DNA of 64,000 nucleotides from positions 4,154,001 to 4,218,000 of the forward strand of contig NZ_CP014943.1 in assembly GCF_002077175.1 (NCBI RefSeq), read 5' to 3'. The stretch comes from Colwellia sp. PAMC 21821 (GTDB lineage: Bacteria; Pseudomonadota; Gammaproteobacteria; Enterobacterales; Alteromonadaceae). Under the pieces are notes generated by a model. The model had not been told where the DNA came from, did no database searches, and was given only the letters and a program-made list of their open reading frames with translations. This document shows, piece by piece, positions 18,101 through 27,089 of this stretch (its first letter is position 1; each line of letters begins with the position of its first letter). The translations under genes were made by a program, and so were the position numbers.

Positions 18101-19879
18101 CTAATGATTGTGTCTTGGGAGCTTTTTAGAGATCCCTTGATACTTAGTCGCTAGCTCAATAACAGCGCCTTGTGATAAATCGCCAACGGTATCACGATAT
18201 ATTTCTTGCCACGGTGTTTGTGATTTTGGTGGTGCAATATGTGTTACTGTTTTGCGGCTTTCAAATTCACCTTCAGGCAGTAATACATCACAAGTACCCT
18301 TGTTCATATTGACCCGCAGCATATCGCCTGTTTGTAAATAGGCTAAGCCACCGCCAACAGAGCTCTCTGGTGAAACATGTAAAATTGAAGGACTGTCTGA
18401 TGTGCCTGATTGTCGTCCATCACCCAAAGTTGGTAAGCTAGTAATACCTTGCTTAATTAAGTAATCAGGTGGCTGCATGTTTACAACTTCAGCCGAACCT
18501 GGCCAACCAATAGGGCCAGCGCCACGAATTACTAAAATACAGTGAGCATCAATATTTAAGGATGGATCGTTAATACGTTGATGATAATCTTCTGAATCTT
18601 CAAAAATTATCGCCCGAGCATCAAAAACGCCTTCGTTACCTTTTTCTGAAAGAAAACGCATGGTAAACTCAGGTGAAATAACACTGGTTTTCATAATAGC
18701 GAAATCAAAGAAGTTGCCAGAGAACACGGCAAAACCTGCATCTTTCAACATAGGTTCATCAAACGACTTAATTACTTCTCTGTCGGTTTTAGGTAGGTTT
18801 TGTAAGTTTTCAACCAATGTTTTACCCGTAACGGTTAATACATTGCCATTAAGTTTATTGGCATTTAATAATTCCCACATGATGGCTGGAACACCACCCG
18901 CTCTGTGAAAACGTTCACCTAGGTATTTACCCGCCGGTTGAACATTAGCAAGCAGAGGAATAGGTCGTGCTAATTCATTCCAATCTTCAGCGGTTATTTC
19001 AACACCGGCATGTCTAGCCATTGCCATAAGATGTGGTTGTGCATTAGTGGAACCGCCTAAGGCTGAGATAACTTTCATGGCATTAAGAAAGGTTTCACGA
19101 GTTAGTATTTTAGAAGGGGTTAGATCTTCATAAGCCATTTCAACAATTCGAACACCGGTACGATAGGCTATTTGGCCACGTTCTTTATAAGGCGCCGGTA
19201 TTGCAGCACAACCTGTTAAAGACATACCTAACGCTTCAGCGACCGAGTTCATGGTTAATGCAGTGCCCATAGTATTACAGTGACCTGCAGATGGGGCTGA
19301 GTTCATCGCTAGATTGAGGAATTCAGTTTCATCAATTTCACCGGCAGCTAAACGCTTTCTTGAACGCCAAATAACTGTGCCCGAACCCACTAATTCCCCA
19401 TCGTGCCAACCGTCAAGCATTGGACCACCTGATAAAACAATTGCTGGAATATCTACTGTTGAAGCTGCCATTAAGCTTGATGGGGTTGTTTTGTCACAAC
19501 CGGTTGTTAGCACAACGGCATCAATTGGGTAGCCAAATAATATTTCCACTAAACCTAAGTAAGCTAAGTTACGGTCAAGTGCTGCGGTAGGGCGTCGACA
19601 ATTTTCAAAAATAGGATGAGCCGGAAATTCAATAGGAATACCCCCTGCTGCTCTAACACCATCTTTTACGCGTTTGGTCAATTCAATATGAATGCGATTA
19701 CATGGCGCTAAGTCGCTGCCTGATTGCGCTATGCCAATAATAGGTTTACCCGAACGTAACTCTTCAGGCGTTATACCGTAGTTCATAAATCGTTCTAAAT
19801 ATAAGGCGGCTAAATCAATATGTTCTTTGTTATCAAACCAATCTTGTGAACGGAAACGGTGGTTTTTATTTAATTTCAT
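18101..19879 (-). CDS. Xylonate dehydratase (IlvD/EDD family, XylD-like)
   Basis: Dehydrates D-xylonate to 2-keto-3-deoxyxylonate. It is an IlvD/EDD protein of 592 residues. The three [Fe-S]-ligating cysteines are C60 (SDLAPCN), C128 (TTGCDKTTPS) and C201 (SAGHCNTMG), the same positions I recall for Caulobacter XylD. The C-terminal LPTLGDGRQSGTSDSPSIL motif is intact. It is the second catabolic gene of the operon after the GH43. L-arabinonate dehydratases are close relatives, so either pentonate is possible, but the xylan context favours xylonate. Confidence 0.9.
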   Translation of the reverse strand: MKLNKNHRFRSQDWFDNKEHIDLAALYLERFMNYGITPEELRSGKPIIGIAQSGSDLAPCNRIHIELTKRVKDGVRAAGGIPIEFPAHPIFENCRRPTAALDRNLAYLGLVEILFGYPIDAVVLTTGCDKTTPSSLMAASTVDIPAIVLSGGPMLDGWHDGELVGSGTVIWRSRKRLAAGEIDETEFLNLAMNSAPSAGHCNTMGTALTMNSVAEALGMSLTGCAAIPAPYKERGQIAYRTGVRIVEMAYEDLTPSKILTRETFLNAMKVISALGGSTNAQPHLMAMARHAGVEITAEDWNELARPIPLLANVQPAGKYLGERFHRAGGVPAIMWELLNANKLNGNVLTVTGKTLVENLQNLPKTDREVIKSFDEPMLKDAGFAVFSGNFFDFAIMKTSVISPEFTMRFLSEKGNEGVFDARAIIFEDSEDYHQRINDPSLNIDAHCILVIRGAGPIGWPGSAEVVNMQPPDYLIKQGITSLPTLGDGRQSGTSDSPSILHVSPESSVGGGLAYLQTGDMLRVNMNKGTCDVLLPEGEFESRKTVTHIAPPKSQTPWQEIYRDTVGDLSQGAVIELATKYQGISKKLPRHNH

Positions 19880-19903
19880 TATATGGTTTCTTATTAGATT
19901 AAT

Positions 19904-21532
19904 TTAAAGGTTAGGGACATATTCAAAGTGATGGAAATCTGCAAAAATACCTTCACCACTTTGATCTGAGCAATGTAAACAGATAAATGCCCCAGTAAAA
20001 AAACCTTTACCTTTGACGTAATCATCTGAGAGTTTCCAAGCATCGAAAACTACATCTAATGGTTGCCAAGTTGTGTCATCGAATGAGTATTCAAATGTTA
20101 AACTCGTACCGCGAACACAAACTTTCAACGATATATTGCTAACAGAATCAGGTATATATATCGGTTGTTCATAGAAGTAATAAGAAGCTTCGCCTCGATC
20201 TACTTGAATGATTTTAAGTGCACGAACACCTTGGCTTTCATCAAAATCAACAAAACAGTAAATCCAATTTTTAGTATTGTAATAACACGCAATACCTGCA
20301 TTTTGTTGTTCGTTAGTTGGGCTGAAAGATACGGAGGTTGTTGCATCAAAGTCGAAATGCTGCCACCTGTACCCAATAGTTGATTGAGGGAATTGTGAAA
20401 TAAGCGGTTCTTGTCCGTACAACCTTAATCCTGATTGACTTCCTGTTAGCGCTCCCATTTTTTCACAAAAAGGAACACGTAACGTTTGCCATTCTGGATG
20501 TAGCGTATTGCTATCAAAATTATCGATAAAACTGTCTGGCCAAGTCTGAGAAGTAGCTGTTTTAGACGAAAGTGTAGCAAAATTTGGTGCTTCAACTTGT
20601 AGCTTAGTAGATGCACCGCCAACCACATAAGGCCAACCATCACGCCACTCAATTTTGTCGATAGCGGTTTCTCTGCCTAAAGGGCAATAGCCTGAAATTT
20701 TGTTATCGATAATTTCAATGGTATCGGGTAAAGGACGACCGACAAGAAACACCATATACCATTCGTTAGAATGGGTTTTGATCATTGAACCATGTCCTGC
20801 TTTTTGTAGCGGAGCTTCGGGTTTATCAATGGTGGTTAAAATAGTTTCATCAGGGTGTAATTCAAATGGCCCAAATACACTTTTGCTGCGCAGGACTGTA
20901 ACAGCATGCTCGTAAACCGTGCCACCTTCAGCCACTAATAAATAATAGTACTCGTTAACTTTATATAAATGTGGAGCTTCAGTTAACTTACGTTCTGTTC
21001 CACCAAAGATGATTTTACGGTCGGTCGATAAGCGTTGTTCATCATGAAAATATTCTTGGATGATTATGTTGTTATGCGGATTGCTATGATGTTTAGGTCC
21101 CCACTGTCTGTAAGTCATGAATTTTCTACCAGACTCATCATGGAATAGCGAAGGGTCGAAACCGCCAAATTTTAGCTTGATGGGCTCGCTCCACGGACCT
21201 TCGATATTTTTGGCAGTAACAAGGAAGTTATCGCCAGATTTCCAAGGGCTATCAACACTTTTTACATTTGAATACACCAACCAAAACAAACCATCGCTAT
21301 AGGTAAGGCAGGGGGCCCATACACCGCCAGAATCAGGTATGGCGTTCATGTCTAATTGGCTAACGCGATCTAAAGGTTGGGCAACCAATGACCAATCATC
21401 TAAATTGGTACTATGATAAATGCGTACACCAGGAAACCATTCAAATGTTGAGGTAGCAATATAATAATCTTTACCTTTAACACAGATAACGGGATCTGGA
21501 TTAAAACCTTTAAGAATAGGATTAGTTATCAT
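19904..21532 (-). CDS. GH43 beta-1,4-xylosidase, intracellular
   Basis: Releases xylose from xylo-oligosaccharides. The 542-residue protein has no signal peptide. The catalytic triad is D13 (NPDPV), D126 (GFDPSLF) and E185 (TEAPHLY), almost the same spacing as in characterised GH43 xylosidases of the XynB/SXA type. FEWFPGVRIYHS is the family hallmark, and a C-terminal sandwich domain (about 330-542) completes the active site in that group. It is co-directional with the pentose operon, 24 bases upstream of xylD, so import of oligomers, hydrolysis and oxidation are co-regulated. Confidence 0.93.
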   Translation of the reverse strand: MITNPILKGFNPDPVICVKGKDYYIATSTFEWFPGVRIYHSTNLDDWSLVAQPLDRVSQLDMNAIPDSGGVWAPCLTYSDGLFWLVYSNVKSVDSPWKSGDNFLVTAKNIEGPWSEPIKLKFGGFDPSLFHDESGRKFMTYRQWGPKHHSNPHNNIIIQEYFHDEQRLSTDRKIIFGGTERKLTEAPHLYKVNEYYYLLVAEGGTVYEHAVTVLRSKSVFGPFELHPDETILTTIDKPEAPLQKAGHGSMIKTHSNEWYMVFLVGRPLPDTIEIIDNKISGYCPLGRETAIDKIEWRDGWPYVVGGASTKLQVEAPNFATLSSKTATSQTWPDSFIDNFDSNTLHPEWQTLRVPFCEKMGALTGSQSGLRLYGQEPLISQFPQSTIGYRWQHFDFDATTSVSFSPTNEQQNAGIACYYNTKNWIYCFVDFDESQGVRALKIIQVDRGEASYYFYEQPIYIPDSVSNISLKVCVRGTSLTFEYSFDDTTWQPLDVVFDAWKLSDDYVKGKGFFTGAFICLHCSDQSGEGIFADFHHFEYVPNL

Positions 21533-21659
21533 AATTGATGACTCATAGGAATGGAGTGTATTGTGCCATCTAGCATGTTAGGTATTATTACATGTGATAA
21601 AATGATGTTGGTCTTAATTTTGTTCGTTTTCATATATCCCCCCAATATTTTATGTTGAA

Positions 21660-22670
21660 TTAATCGAATATCTTATCTGTTTTGATACGTTCAACAGAGC
21701 GTAGCTCAGGTGAACCACCTTGCATTCCTGAACCAGACGCAATCCATAAATAATCATCCATCTCAACAATGCCACTGCCATGTCTGCCTTGATTTAATGA
21801 TGCAACACTTAACCATGCATGTTTGTTTATATTATAAAAATGTACTTCTTCATGCGCTTTATTTGGGTTTGCGCTCTCGCCACCAACAACAATGAAACCG
21901 TTATTTTTTGCATATACAGATACACCGGCTCGAGGAACAGGCAATACTTCTTTGAGCGTATCCCATTTATTGGTTTCGATATTAAATACATCGATTTTAT
22001 CTACAACTAAATCGAAAACGTTATTTGTTTTTCCAAAAGTTTTACGTCCACCAGCAACATAAATTTTATTATCTATAACGACAGCTTGGGCATGATCCCT
22101 AGCATGTGGAGCATCAGGCAATGTAGTCCAAACTTTTGTTTTAAAATTATAACGATCAACCCATGCAACATTACCATCTGTATGGCCATTTTTTATGCCA
22201 CCAACAAGAAACAATGAATCATCGATAACTACGGTAGATACACTCCCCCTAAGTCGCTCTTTTGGAATTAGGGGACCTTTTGCCCATTTGTTTTCGTTAG
22301 GGATAAAATAATAAATGTTAGCGACGGGTGTTTCAAAAGGGTAACCACCCGTTAATGCGCCAGCAATAATAATTTTATTTTTCCAAATAACCGGTTGAAA
22401 GTGATGCATTTCAAAGGGTGAGGCAGCTAGTGCTTTCCAAGCAAGTGTTTTAGGATTTAACACATTAACAGGCTTAATTCCGCGCCCACCAATTAAATAA
22501 CCATGTTTTTCGAAGGTGATAAACCCAGCTTCATGTCTAGCTGAAAATTCATTATTGGTTTCAATAGTATCCCAGTTGTCAGCATATACATTTGAACAAG
22601 CCATAAAACCCATTAATGCGATAAGGGAATATTTGCGTAAACAACACATATAACGATTATTTAATAACAT
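21660..22670 (-). CDS. Secreted Kelch-repeat protein
   Basis: A 336-residue exported protein (signal near LIALMGFMACS, possibly lipidated) made of about six Kelch blades, seen as repeated GG and W motifs (FLVGGIKNG, YVAGGRKTFG, IVVGGESAN, WIASGSGMQGG). It resembles NanM-type mutarotases and galactose-oxidase-like propellers, so a sugar mutarotase or sugar binder is possible; I cannot assign a reaction. The start lies four bases behind the stop of the preceding (frameshifted) gene, so the two are one transcription unit. Two methionines (1 and 8) are plausible starts. Confidence 0.75.
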   Translation of the reverse strand: MLLNNRYMCCLRKYSLIALMGFMACSNVYADNWDTIETNNEFSARHEAGFITFEKHGYLIGGRGIKPVNVLNPKTLAWKALAASPFEMHHFQPVIWKNKIIIAGALTGGYPFETPVANIYYFIPNENKWAKGPLIPKERLRGSVSTVVIDDSLFLVGGIKNGHTDGNVAWVDRYNFKTKVWTTLPDAPHARDHAQAVVIDNKIYVAGGRKTFGKTNNVFDLVVDKIDVFNIETNKWDTLKEVLPVPRAGVSVYAKNNGFIVVGGESANPNKAHEEVHFYNINKHAWLSVASLNQGRHGSGIVEMDDYLWIASGSGMQGGSPELRSVERIKTDKIFD

Positions 22671-22673
22671 GTA

Positions 22674-23503
22674 TTACTTTTCCTTGTTGAATTGATTAAA
22701 GAAACTTGCAACATCTGGGGTGTTTGTAATACCTAAAATCCAAGTAACTTCAGATAAATCAGAAAAATCGACGCCACCATTACTGATCGCTTTATTATTA
22801 TATCTACCGTTGATACCGTTATATTGCGCAGCAACTTTATTTGCTTCTATCCATGTGTCAGAAGATAATAATTTTTTATTTTCAAGGGGGTTGATACAAA
22901 TTTTTCGTCGTTAAATCCTGATGAACCGTTACCAGCTTTATTACCATCGGCAATTTTTATGTAGGTTGTATTTTCTTTCACGTAAAGTAGGGCGTCATGG
23001 CTCGTTTCTTTCTCATTCCATTCGCTGTGTTGAACAACAATAATGTTATTTTTAGGAACAGTAATATTTTCAGATTTTAGTTTCTCAAGTAGTGTTTGCG
23101 TATAATCACTTTGACCCGCTTCAGCAATCCAAATGGTACCGCCCATAGTTAATGTAGCTTTAATCTTTTCTGTTGTTTGAGTAATGGAATTTCTTCTCGA
23201 CTGGTGAGCATCTGTCCAATATTCAGAAAAAACCATATTAAATAAATTATTGGCTGGCACATATAAACCGGCTTGTACGCCATAAGTGCCAGCTACAGCA
23301 AAATAGTTAAGCTCTTTGTGGGCTGGAGAGCGTAAAATTAAATCTAAAGCAGCAATAGTGTGAACATCATCTACGTCTGTTTTTAGATCAAAATTCAAAA
23401 TAAGTAGATCATTTTTGATATCAAAAACAGGTGTTTTGGCAATTGCACCTAACGATAAAAGCGTTGATATCATTAGTGTAAAACGTATTAGTATTTTTTT
23501 CAT
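22674..23503 (-). pseudogene. Frameshifted secreted protein of unknown function
   Basis: The frame opens at ATG 23503 (ribosome site GAGAGTG) with a signal peptide (SLGAIA). It would stop early at 22847, but the next frame continues in protein-like sequence (LLSSDTWIEANKV ... WILGITNTPDVASFF) to a stop at 22674. Adding one base to the run of five C (five G on the plus strand, 22886-22890) joins both halves into 276 residues. The N-terminal NFDLKTDVDDVHT stretch is reminiscent of the Asp cluster of nucleoside-hydrolase-like folds, but the resemblance is weak. It is either a sequencing error or a real one-base deletion. It belongs to the pentose operon. Confidence 0.7.
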
Positions 23504-23555
23504 GTTCACTCTCAAAAATTAGGGTTAAGCAAATGTTTTGTGTGTTAATGAGCTT

Positions 23556-23942
23556 TTATTTTCTTGCTTTTTCAATTTCTTTTTTAACGATTGGGTACAA
23601 GTCATAAGTGGGGTAAAATTCGGTTGTATAAGCTTTCCAGCCATAGCGTTCAACAGCTAAATTAAGCGATGCCAACTTGTTTGGCGGAACGCGTAAAGTA
23701 ACCACTTGACCAATGCCCATCATGACTTTCCATGATTCAACTTCAACACCTTCAGGAGGAAAGTGTTTATAAAAATCAGACTCTTTTAATAATTCTTTTA
23801 TTTCAAAGAGGTTTTTTGATTGGTCATGCTTTAAAAACACCGTAATGCTTATGGCTTCATCTGTATCGGCAAATGAAGGAAAGGTGATGAGTAAAAACAA
23901 TTGCGTTATGAGTATTAATTTGAGATTTTTATAAAGTTTCAA
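23556..23942 (-). CDS. Small secreted protein, unknown function
   Basis: A 128-residue protein with a clear signal peptide (LLITFPSFA, mature near DTDEA). The mature part alternates strands and helices (ISITVFLKHD, VVTLRVPPNKL, AVERYGWKAYTTEFYPTYD). I do not recognise the family. The start codon is TTG at 23942, preceded by AAAGGAATAAC. As the first gene of the LacI-controlled pentose operon, with the operator 19 bases upstream of its start, it is expected to be induced by xylan or xylose. Confidence 0.6.
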   Translation of the reverse strand: MKLYKNLKLILITQLFLLITFPSFADTDEAISITVFLKHDQSKNLFEIKELLKESDFYKHFPPEGVEVESWKVMMGIGQVVTLRVPPNKLASLNLAVERYGWKAYTTEFYPTYDLYPIVKKEIEKARK

Positions 23943-23960
23943 AAGTTATTCCTTTTACGA

Positions 23961-23976
23961 ATGTTACTGGTAACAT
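23961..23976. promoter_or_regulatory. LacI-type operator of the pentose operon
   Basis: ATGTTACTGGTAACAT has 7-base perfect arms around TG. It lies between the divergent operon start (23942) and the lacI-family gene (24092), where it could control both. The core GTTACTGGTAAC differs by one base from GTTACCGGTAAC at 28568. A second short dyad, TGGTTGTACCA, follows at 23978. Confidence 0.65.
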
Positions 23977-24091
23977 TTGGTTGTACCAGATACTACCAAT
24001 AACTTCTCTTACGAACAAGTGCCATAATAATATTTATGCTACAATTCACACATTATTTATTGCTTGTTGGACCAATCGTACTAATAATTCT

Positions 24092-25090
24092 ATGAAAAAA
24101 GTTAAAAGAACTTCACTGCAAGATATTGCAAATACCATCGGTATAACAAAAATGACGGTAAGCCGTTATTTAAAAGATGAAAATCTTGTTGCTGAGCCGC
24201 TCCGGATAAAAATTAAAGAAACAATTGCCACACTTGGATATATTCCCAATCGCGGCCCTAGTATCTTATCTAAAGGAAAAAGCCAAGCCATTGGTGTACT
24301 ATTTCCCTCTATTTCAAATCATGTTTTTGATGAAGTATTACGTGGTATTGAGTCGGTTACGGAGCCTGCAGGCTATCAAATTATGATCGCTCATTATGCG
24401 TATTCTCCTGAGCTTGAAGAAAAAAGAATTAGCTCTTTGTTAGGCTATTATGTTGATGGGCTTATACTTTCTGAAAGTGTTCATACGAGTAATACTTTAC
24501 GTATGATTGATTCATCTGGTGTTCCTGTTACAGAGATTATGGATACTTGTACTCCACCTATTCAGCAAGCGGTTGGTTTTGATAATTTAGCAGCAGCTAA
24601 AGAAATGACGTTAAACATGCTAGAAAAAGGTTATAAAAATATTGCTTATATTGGTGCTAAAGGAGATACACGTGATTTATTACGACAACAAGGTTACGAA
24701 GAAGCGGTTCTGTCTTATCAGTTAACGCCTTTAATTTTTCGATCACCTGAATTTTCTTCTATCCGGTTAGGAACAGAAATTTTAGATGATATTATATCTA
24801 CTGTACCTAAAGTAGATGGCGTAATTTGTACGAACGACGATGTTGCTATGGGGATGTTGTTAAGTTGCAAAAAAAAGGGCATAAAAGTACCCGATGAATT
24901 AGGGATTACAGGTATGCATGGACACGATATGGGACAGCTTTATTCTCCTGCATTGGCTAGTGTTATTACTCCTAGGTTTCTTATTGGGCAAGTAGCAGCT
25001 GAACAGCTATTAGCTAGAATTGATGGCTTAGAAGAAATAGAAACTTATATAGATTTAGGTTTTACGCTAAACGATGGTGAGAGCATTTGA
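24092..25090 (+). CDS. LacI-family transcriptional regulator
   Basis: Sugar-responsive repressor of 332 residues. The N-terminal helix-turn-helix starts at SLQDIANTIGITKMTVSRYL, followed by the hinge helix region (GPSILSKGKSQAIGVLF) and the periplasmic-binding-protein-like core with CTNDDVAMGML. The reading frame is open upstream to 23981, but the ATG at 24092 puts the helix-turn-helix at its usual position. It is divergent from the Weimberg-type operon, with a palindrome between them, so it most likely represses that operon and itself. The inducer is unknown; the core resembles gluconate or sugar-acid-type LacI members only generally. Confidence 0.9.
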   Translation: MKKVKRTSLQDIANTIGITKMTVSRYLKDENLVAEPLRIKIKETIATLGYIPNRGPSILSKGKSQAIGVLFPSISNHVFDEVLRGIESVTEPAGYQIMIAHYAYSPELEEKRISSLLGYYVDGLILSESVHTSNTLRMIDSSGVPVTEIMDTCTPPIQQAVGFDNLAAAKEMTLNMLEKGYKNIAYIGAKGDTRDLLRQQGYEEAVLSYQLTPLIFRSPEFSSIRLGTEILDDIISTVPKVDGVICTNDDVAMGMLLSCKKKGIKVPDELGITGMHGHDMGQLYSPALASVITPRFLIGQVAAEQLLARIDGLEEIETYIDLGFTLNDGESI

Positions 25091-25271
25091 TGTTGTACCA
25101 ATCAGACTAACTAAGTGATCTTTTTAAATGGGCTAAATATCCAATAACATCGTTACTTTCAATCCCAATAGCCAGCTATTGGCCAATCAAGCGCCTTGTT
25201 CTTGAAAATTTATCCTCATTAAAATTTGATCCATTAATTAATCTGATCAGTATTATACAATCTTCAAAATT

Positions 25272-25321
25272 AGGCTTACATTAAGTTAAAAGTAAATGTT
25301 AATAGTAAATAATGTAAGCCT
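25272..25321. terminator. Bidirectional terminator between lacI and GH43
   Basis: A perfect inverted repeat of 12 bases (AGGCTTACATTA and complement) around an AT-rich 26-base loop lies between the two convergent stops. Confidence 0.55.
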
Positions 25322-25342
25322 GGGTCTGTTGAACTCTCGATA

Positions 25343-26959
25343 TTACTTTTCTTGGTATTCGAAATACTCAAAGTCGGCGTGAATTTTTTGTCCTGAAAGA
25401 TCTTGGCAAGCTAGTCCATAAAATGCGCCCGTAAAGTTAGGTGAATAGCCTTTTTCTGTATGCACTACATAATCGTCTGATAGAATACTACCGTCTAATT
25501 CTGGTCCTATTGCTTGCCAATTAGGTTGTGTAGCTTCAATTTCTATTGCAAAGAAAAACTGTATAACAGCCCCATTAAATTCAGCCTTTAGATAGACTTT
25601 TTTAACCTCTGATACATCGATAGCTTGGCTGATAGGATGCGATGTTTTATTGTCATCGCAACTTAAAACGTTAATAAACTTTTTACCTGAATAAGCATCT
25701 ATATCGTCACCTGAAATATACACATAATGATAATGAGTTGTATTGTAGTAACAAACTAAGCCTGCCATCTGTTGAAAGTTTTCGGGTGAAAAATCAATAC
25801 AGGTAGACGCTATTGTATGGTGAGCTTGTACTCTTCTGCCGATTAAACTTTGTTCAAAACAAGAACTAAGAGATTCACGACCATATAAGCGTAGGTGTTT
25901 TTGTCTATCGGTTTGACTTATCCATGCATTAGTCATGGGAACACGTAAACTTTGAAAGTTAATATCTAAAGAAGGAGAGTCAAACGTAATACGTTTTTTT
26001 TCTGGTTTAAATGTATGTTCAGGTAAATTTGGTGCAGGAACATGTTGGCGTGCCTCTTGAGAATCATGGTCTAAATAAAGCCAGTTATCTTCTTTCCACA
26101 CAACCTTTTCTATTGCTGTTTCTCTACCCGTAATGCATCGACCTTGTTCAGTTAACGGACGACCCGTTAGAAATACCATATACCATTCACCATTTTGGGT
26201 TTCTACTAGATCTGCATGGCCAGTTTTTTGTAAATAGTTACTTGGTGAATCTTTTGAGGTGATGATTGGATTATTAGGTGCAATCTCATAAGGGCCAAAG
26301 ATAGATTTAGAACGCGCTAAAGATACACAATGGCTATAACTGGTGCCACCTTCCGCTGTTAGTAAATAAAAGTAACCATTCTTTTTATAAATGTGTGGGC
26401 CTTCTGTTAACCCATGTTCGCTTCCTGAAAATATATGATGAACTTTTCCGATAGGCTTCTTCAGATAACGGTCAAATTCCTGGATGACAATACCACCAAA
26501 AAATTTACTGTTTCTGTGATCTACCATCATACTCATGTAATACGACTTACCGTTATCATCATGAAATAATGAAGGGTCAAAGCCTGTCCCACTTACAAAT
26601 GATGGTTTAGACCAAGGGCCTTTAATATCTGAAGAGGTAACAACATAATTAGGTGTGTCTTTCCAATCACCATTAAAGTTTTTCACTACGGTATAAGTCA
26701 GGTAAAAAACATCATCTACATGGGTTAAACAAGGTGCCCAAATACCACATGAATCAGGTACACCTTTTATATCAAGTTGTGATTCTCTATTAAGCGGGCG
26801 AGTAATTAAATTCCAATTTACTAAGTTTCTTGAATGATGGATTTGTACACCGGGAAACCATTCAAACGTTGAGGTGGCAATATAATAATCATCGCCAACT
26901 CTAATAATGCTAGGGTCAGGATTAAAGCCTTTTAAAATAGGATTAGAAATTGTATTCAT
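25343..26959 (-). CDS. GH43 beta-1,4-xylosidase, second intracellular copy
   Basis: A 538-residue cytoplasmic enzyme closely related in layout to the one at 19904. It has D15 (NPDPS), D128 (GFDPSLF) and E186 (TEGPHIY), the FEWFPGVQIHHS hallmark and the C-terminal sandwich domain. The residue after the acid Glu is Gly instead of Ala, so the two copies may differ in preference (for example linkage or arabinose side chains). It lies 130 bases downstream of the GH10 gene at 27090 in the same direction and is probably co-transcribed with it. Confidence 0.92.
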   Translation of the reverse strand: MNTISNPILKGFNPDPSIIRVGDDYYIATSTFEWFPGVQIHHSRNLVNWNLITRPLNRESQLDIKGVPDSCGIWAPCLTHVDDVFYLTYTVVKNFNGDWKDTPNYVVTSSDIKGPWSKPSFVSGTGFDPSLFHDDNGKSYYMSMMVDHRNSKFFGGIVIQEFDRYLKKPIGKVHHIFSGSEHGLTEGPHIYKKNGYFYLLTAEGGTSYSHCVSLARSKSIFGPYEIAPNNPIITSKDSPSNYLQKTGHADLVETQNGEWYMVFLTGRPLTEQGRCITGRETAIEKVVWKEDNWLYLDHDSQEARQHVPAPNLPEHTFKPEKKRITFDSPSLDINFQSLRVPMTNAWISQTDRQKHLRLYGRESLSSCFEQSLIGRRVQAHHTIASTCIDFSPENFQQMAGLVCYYNTTHYHYVYISGDDIDAYSGKKFINVLSCDDNKTSHPISQAIDVSEVKKVYLKAEFNGAVIQFFFAIEIEATQPNWQAIGPELDGSILSDDYVVHTEKGYSPNFTGAFYGLACQDLSGQKIHADFEYFEYQEK

Positions 26960-27089
26960 AATTTACTCTTTGATTAAAATTAATCGCTTACTTTGAATAA
27001 GGTTGGTAATCATAACTGGCCAAGCTTATGATTACCGGGGGAGGGGATATTTATTACTATTTATGTTTAAGCGCTTTTCTATCTAAGGC

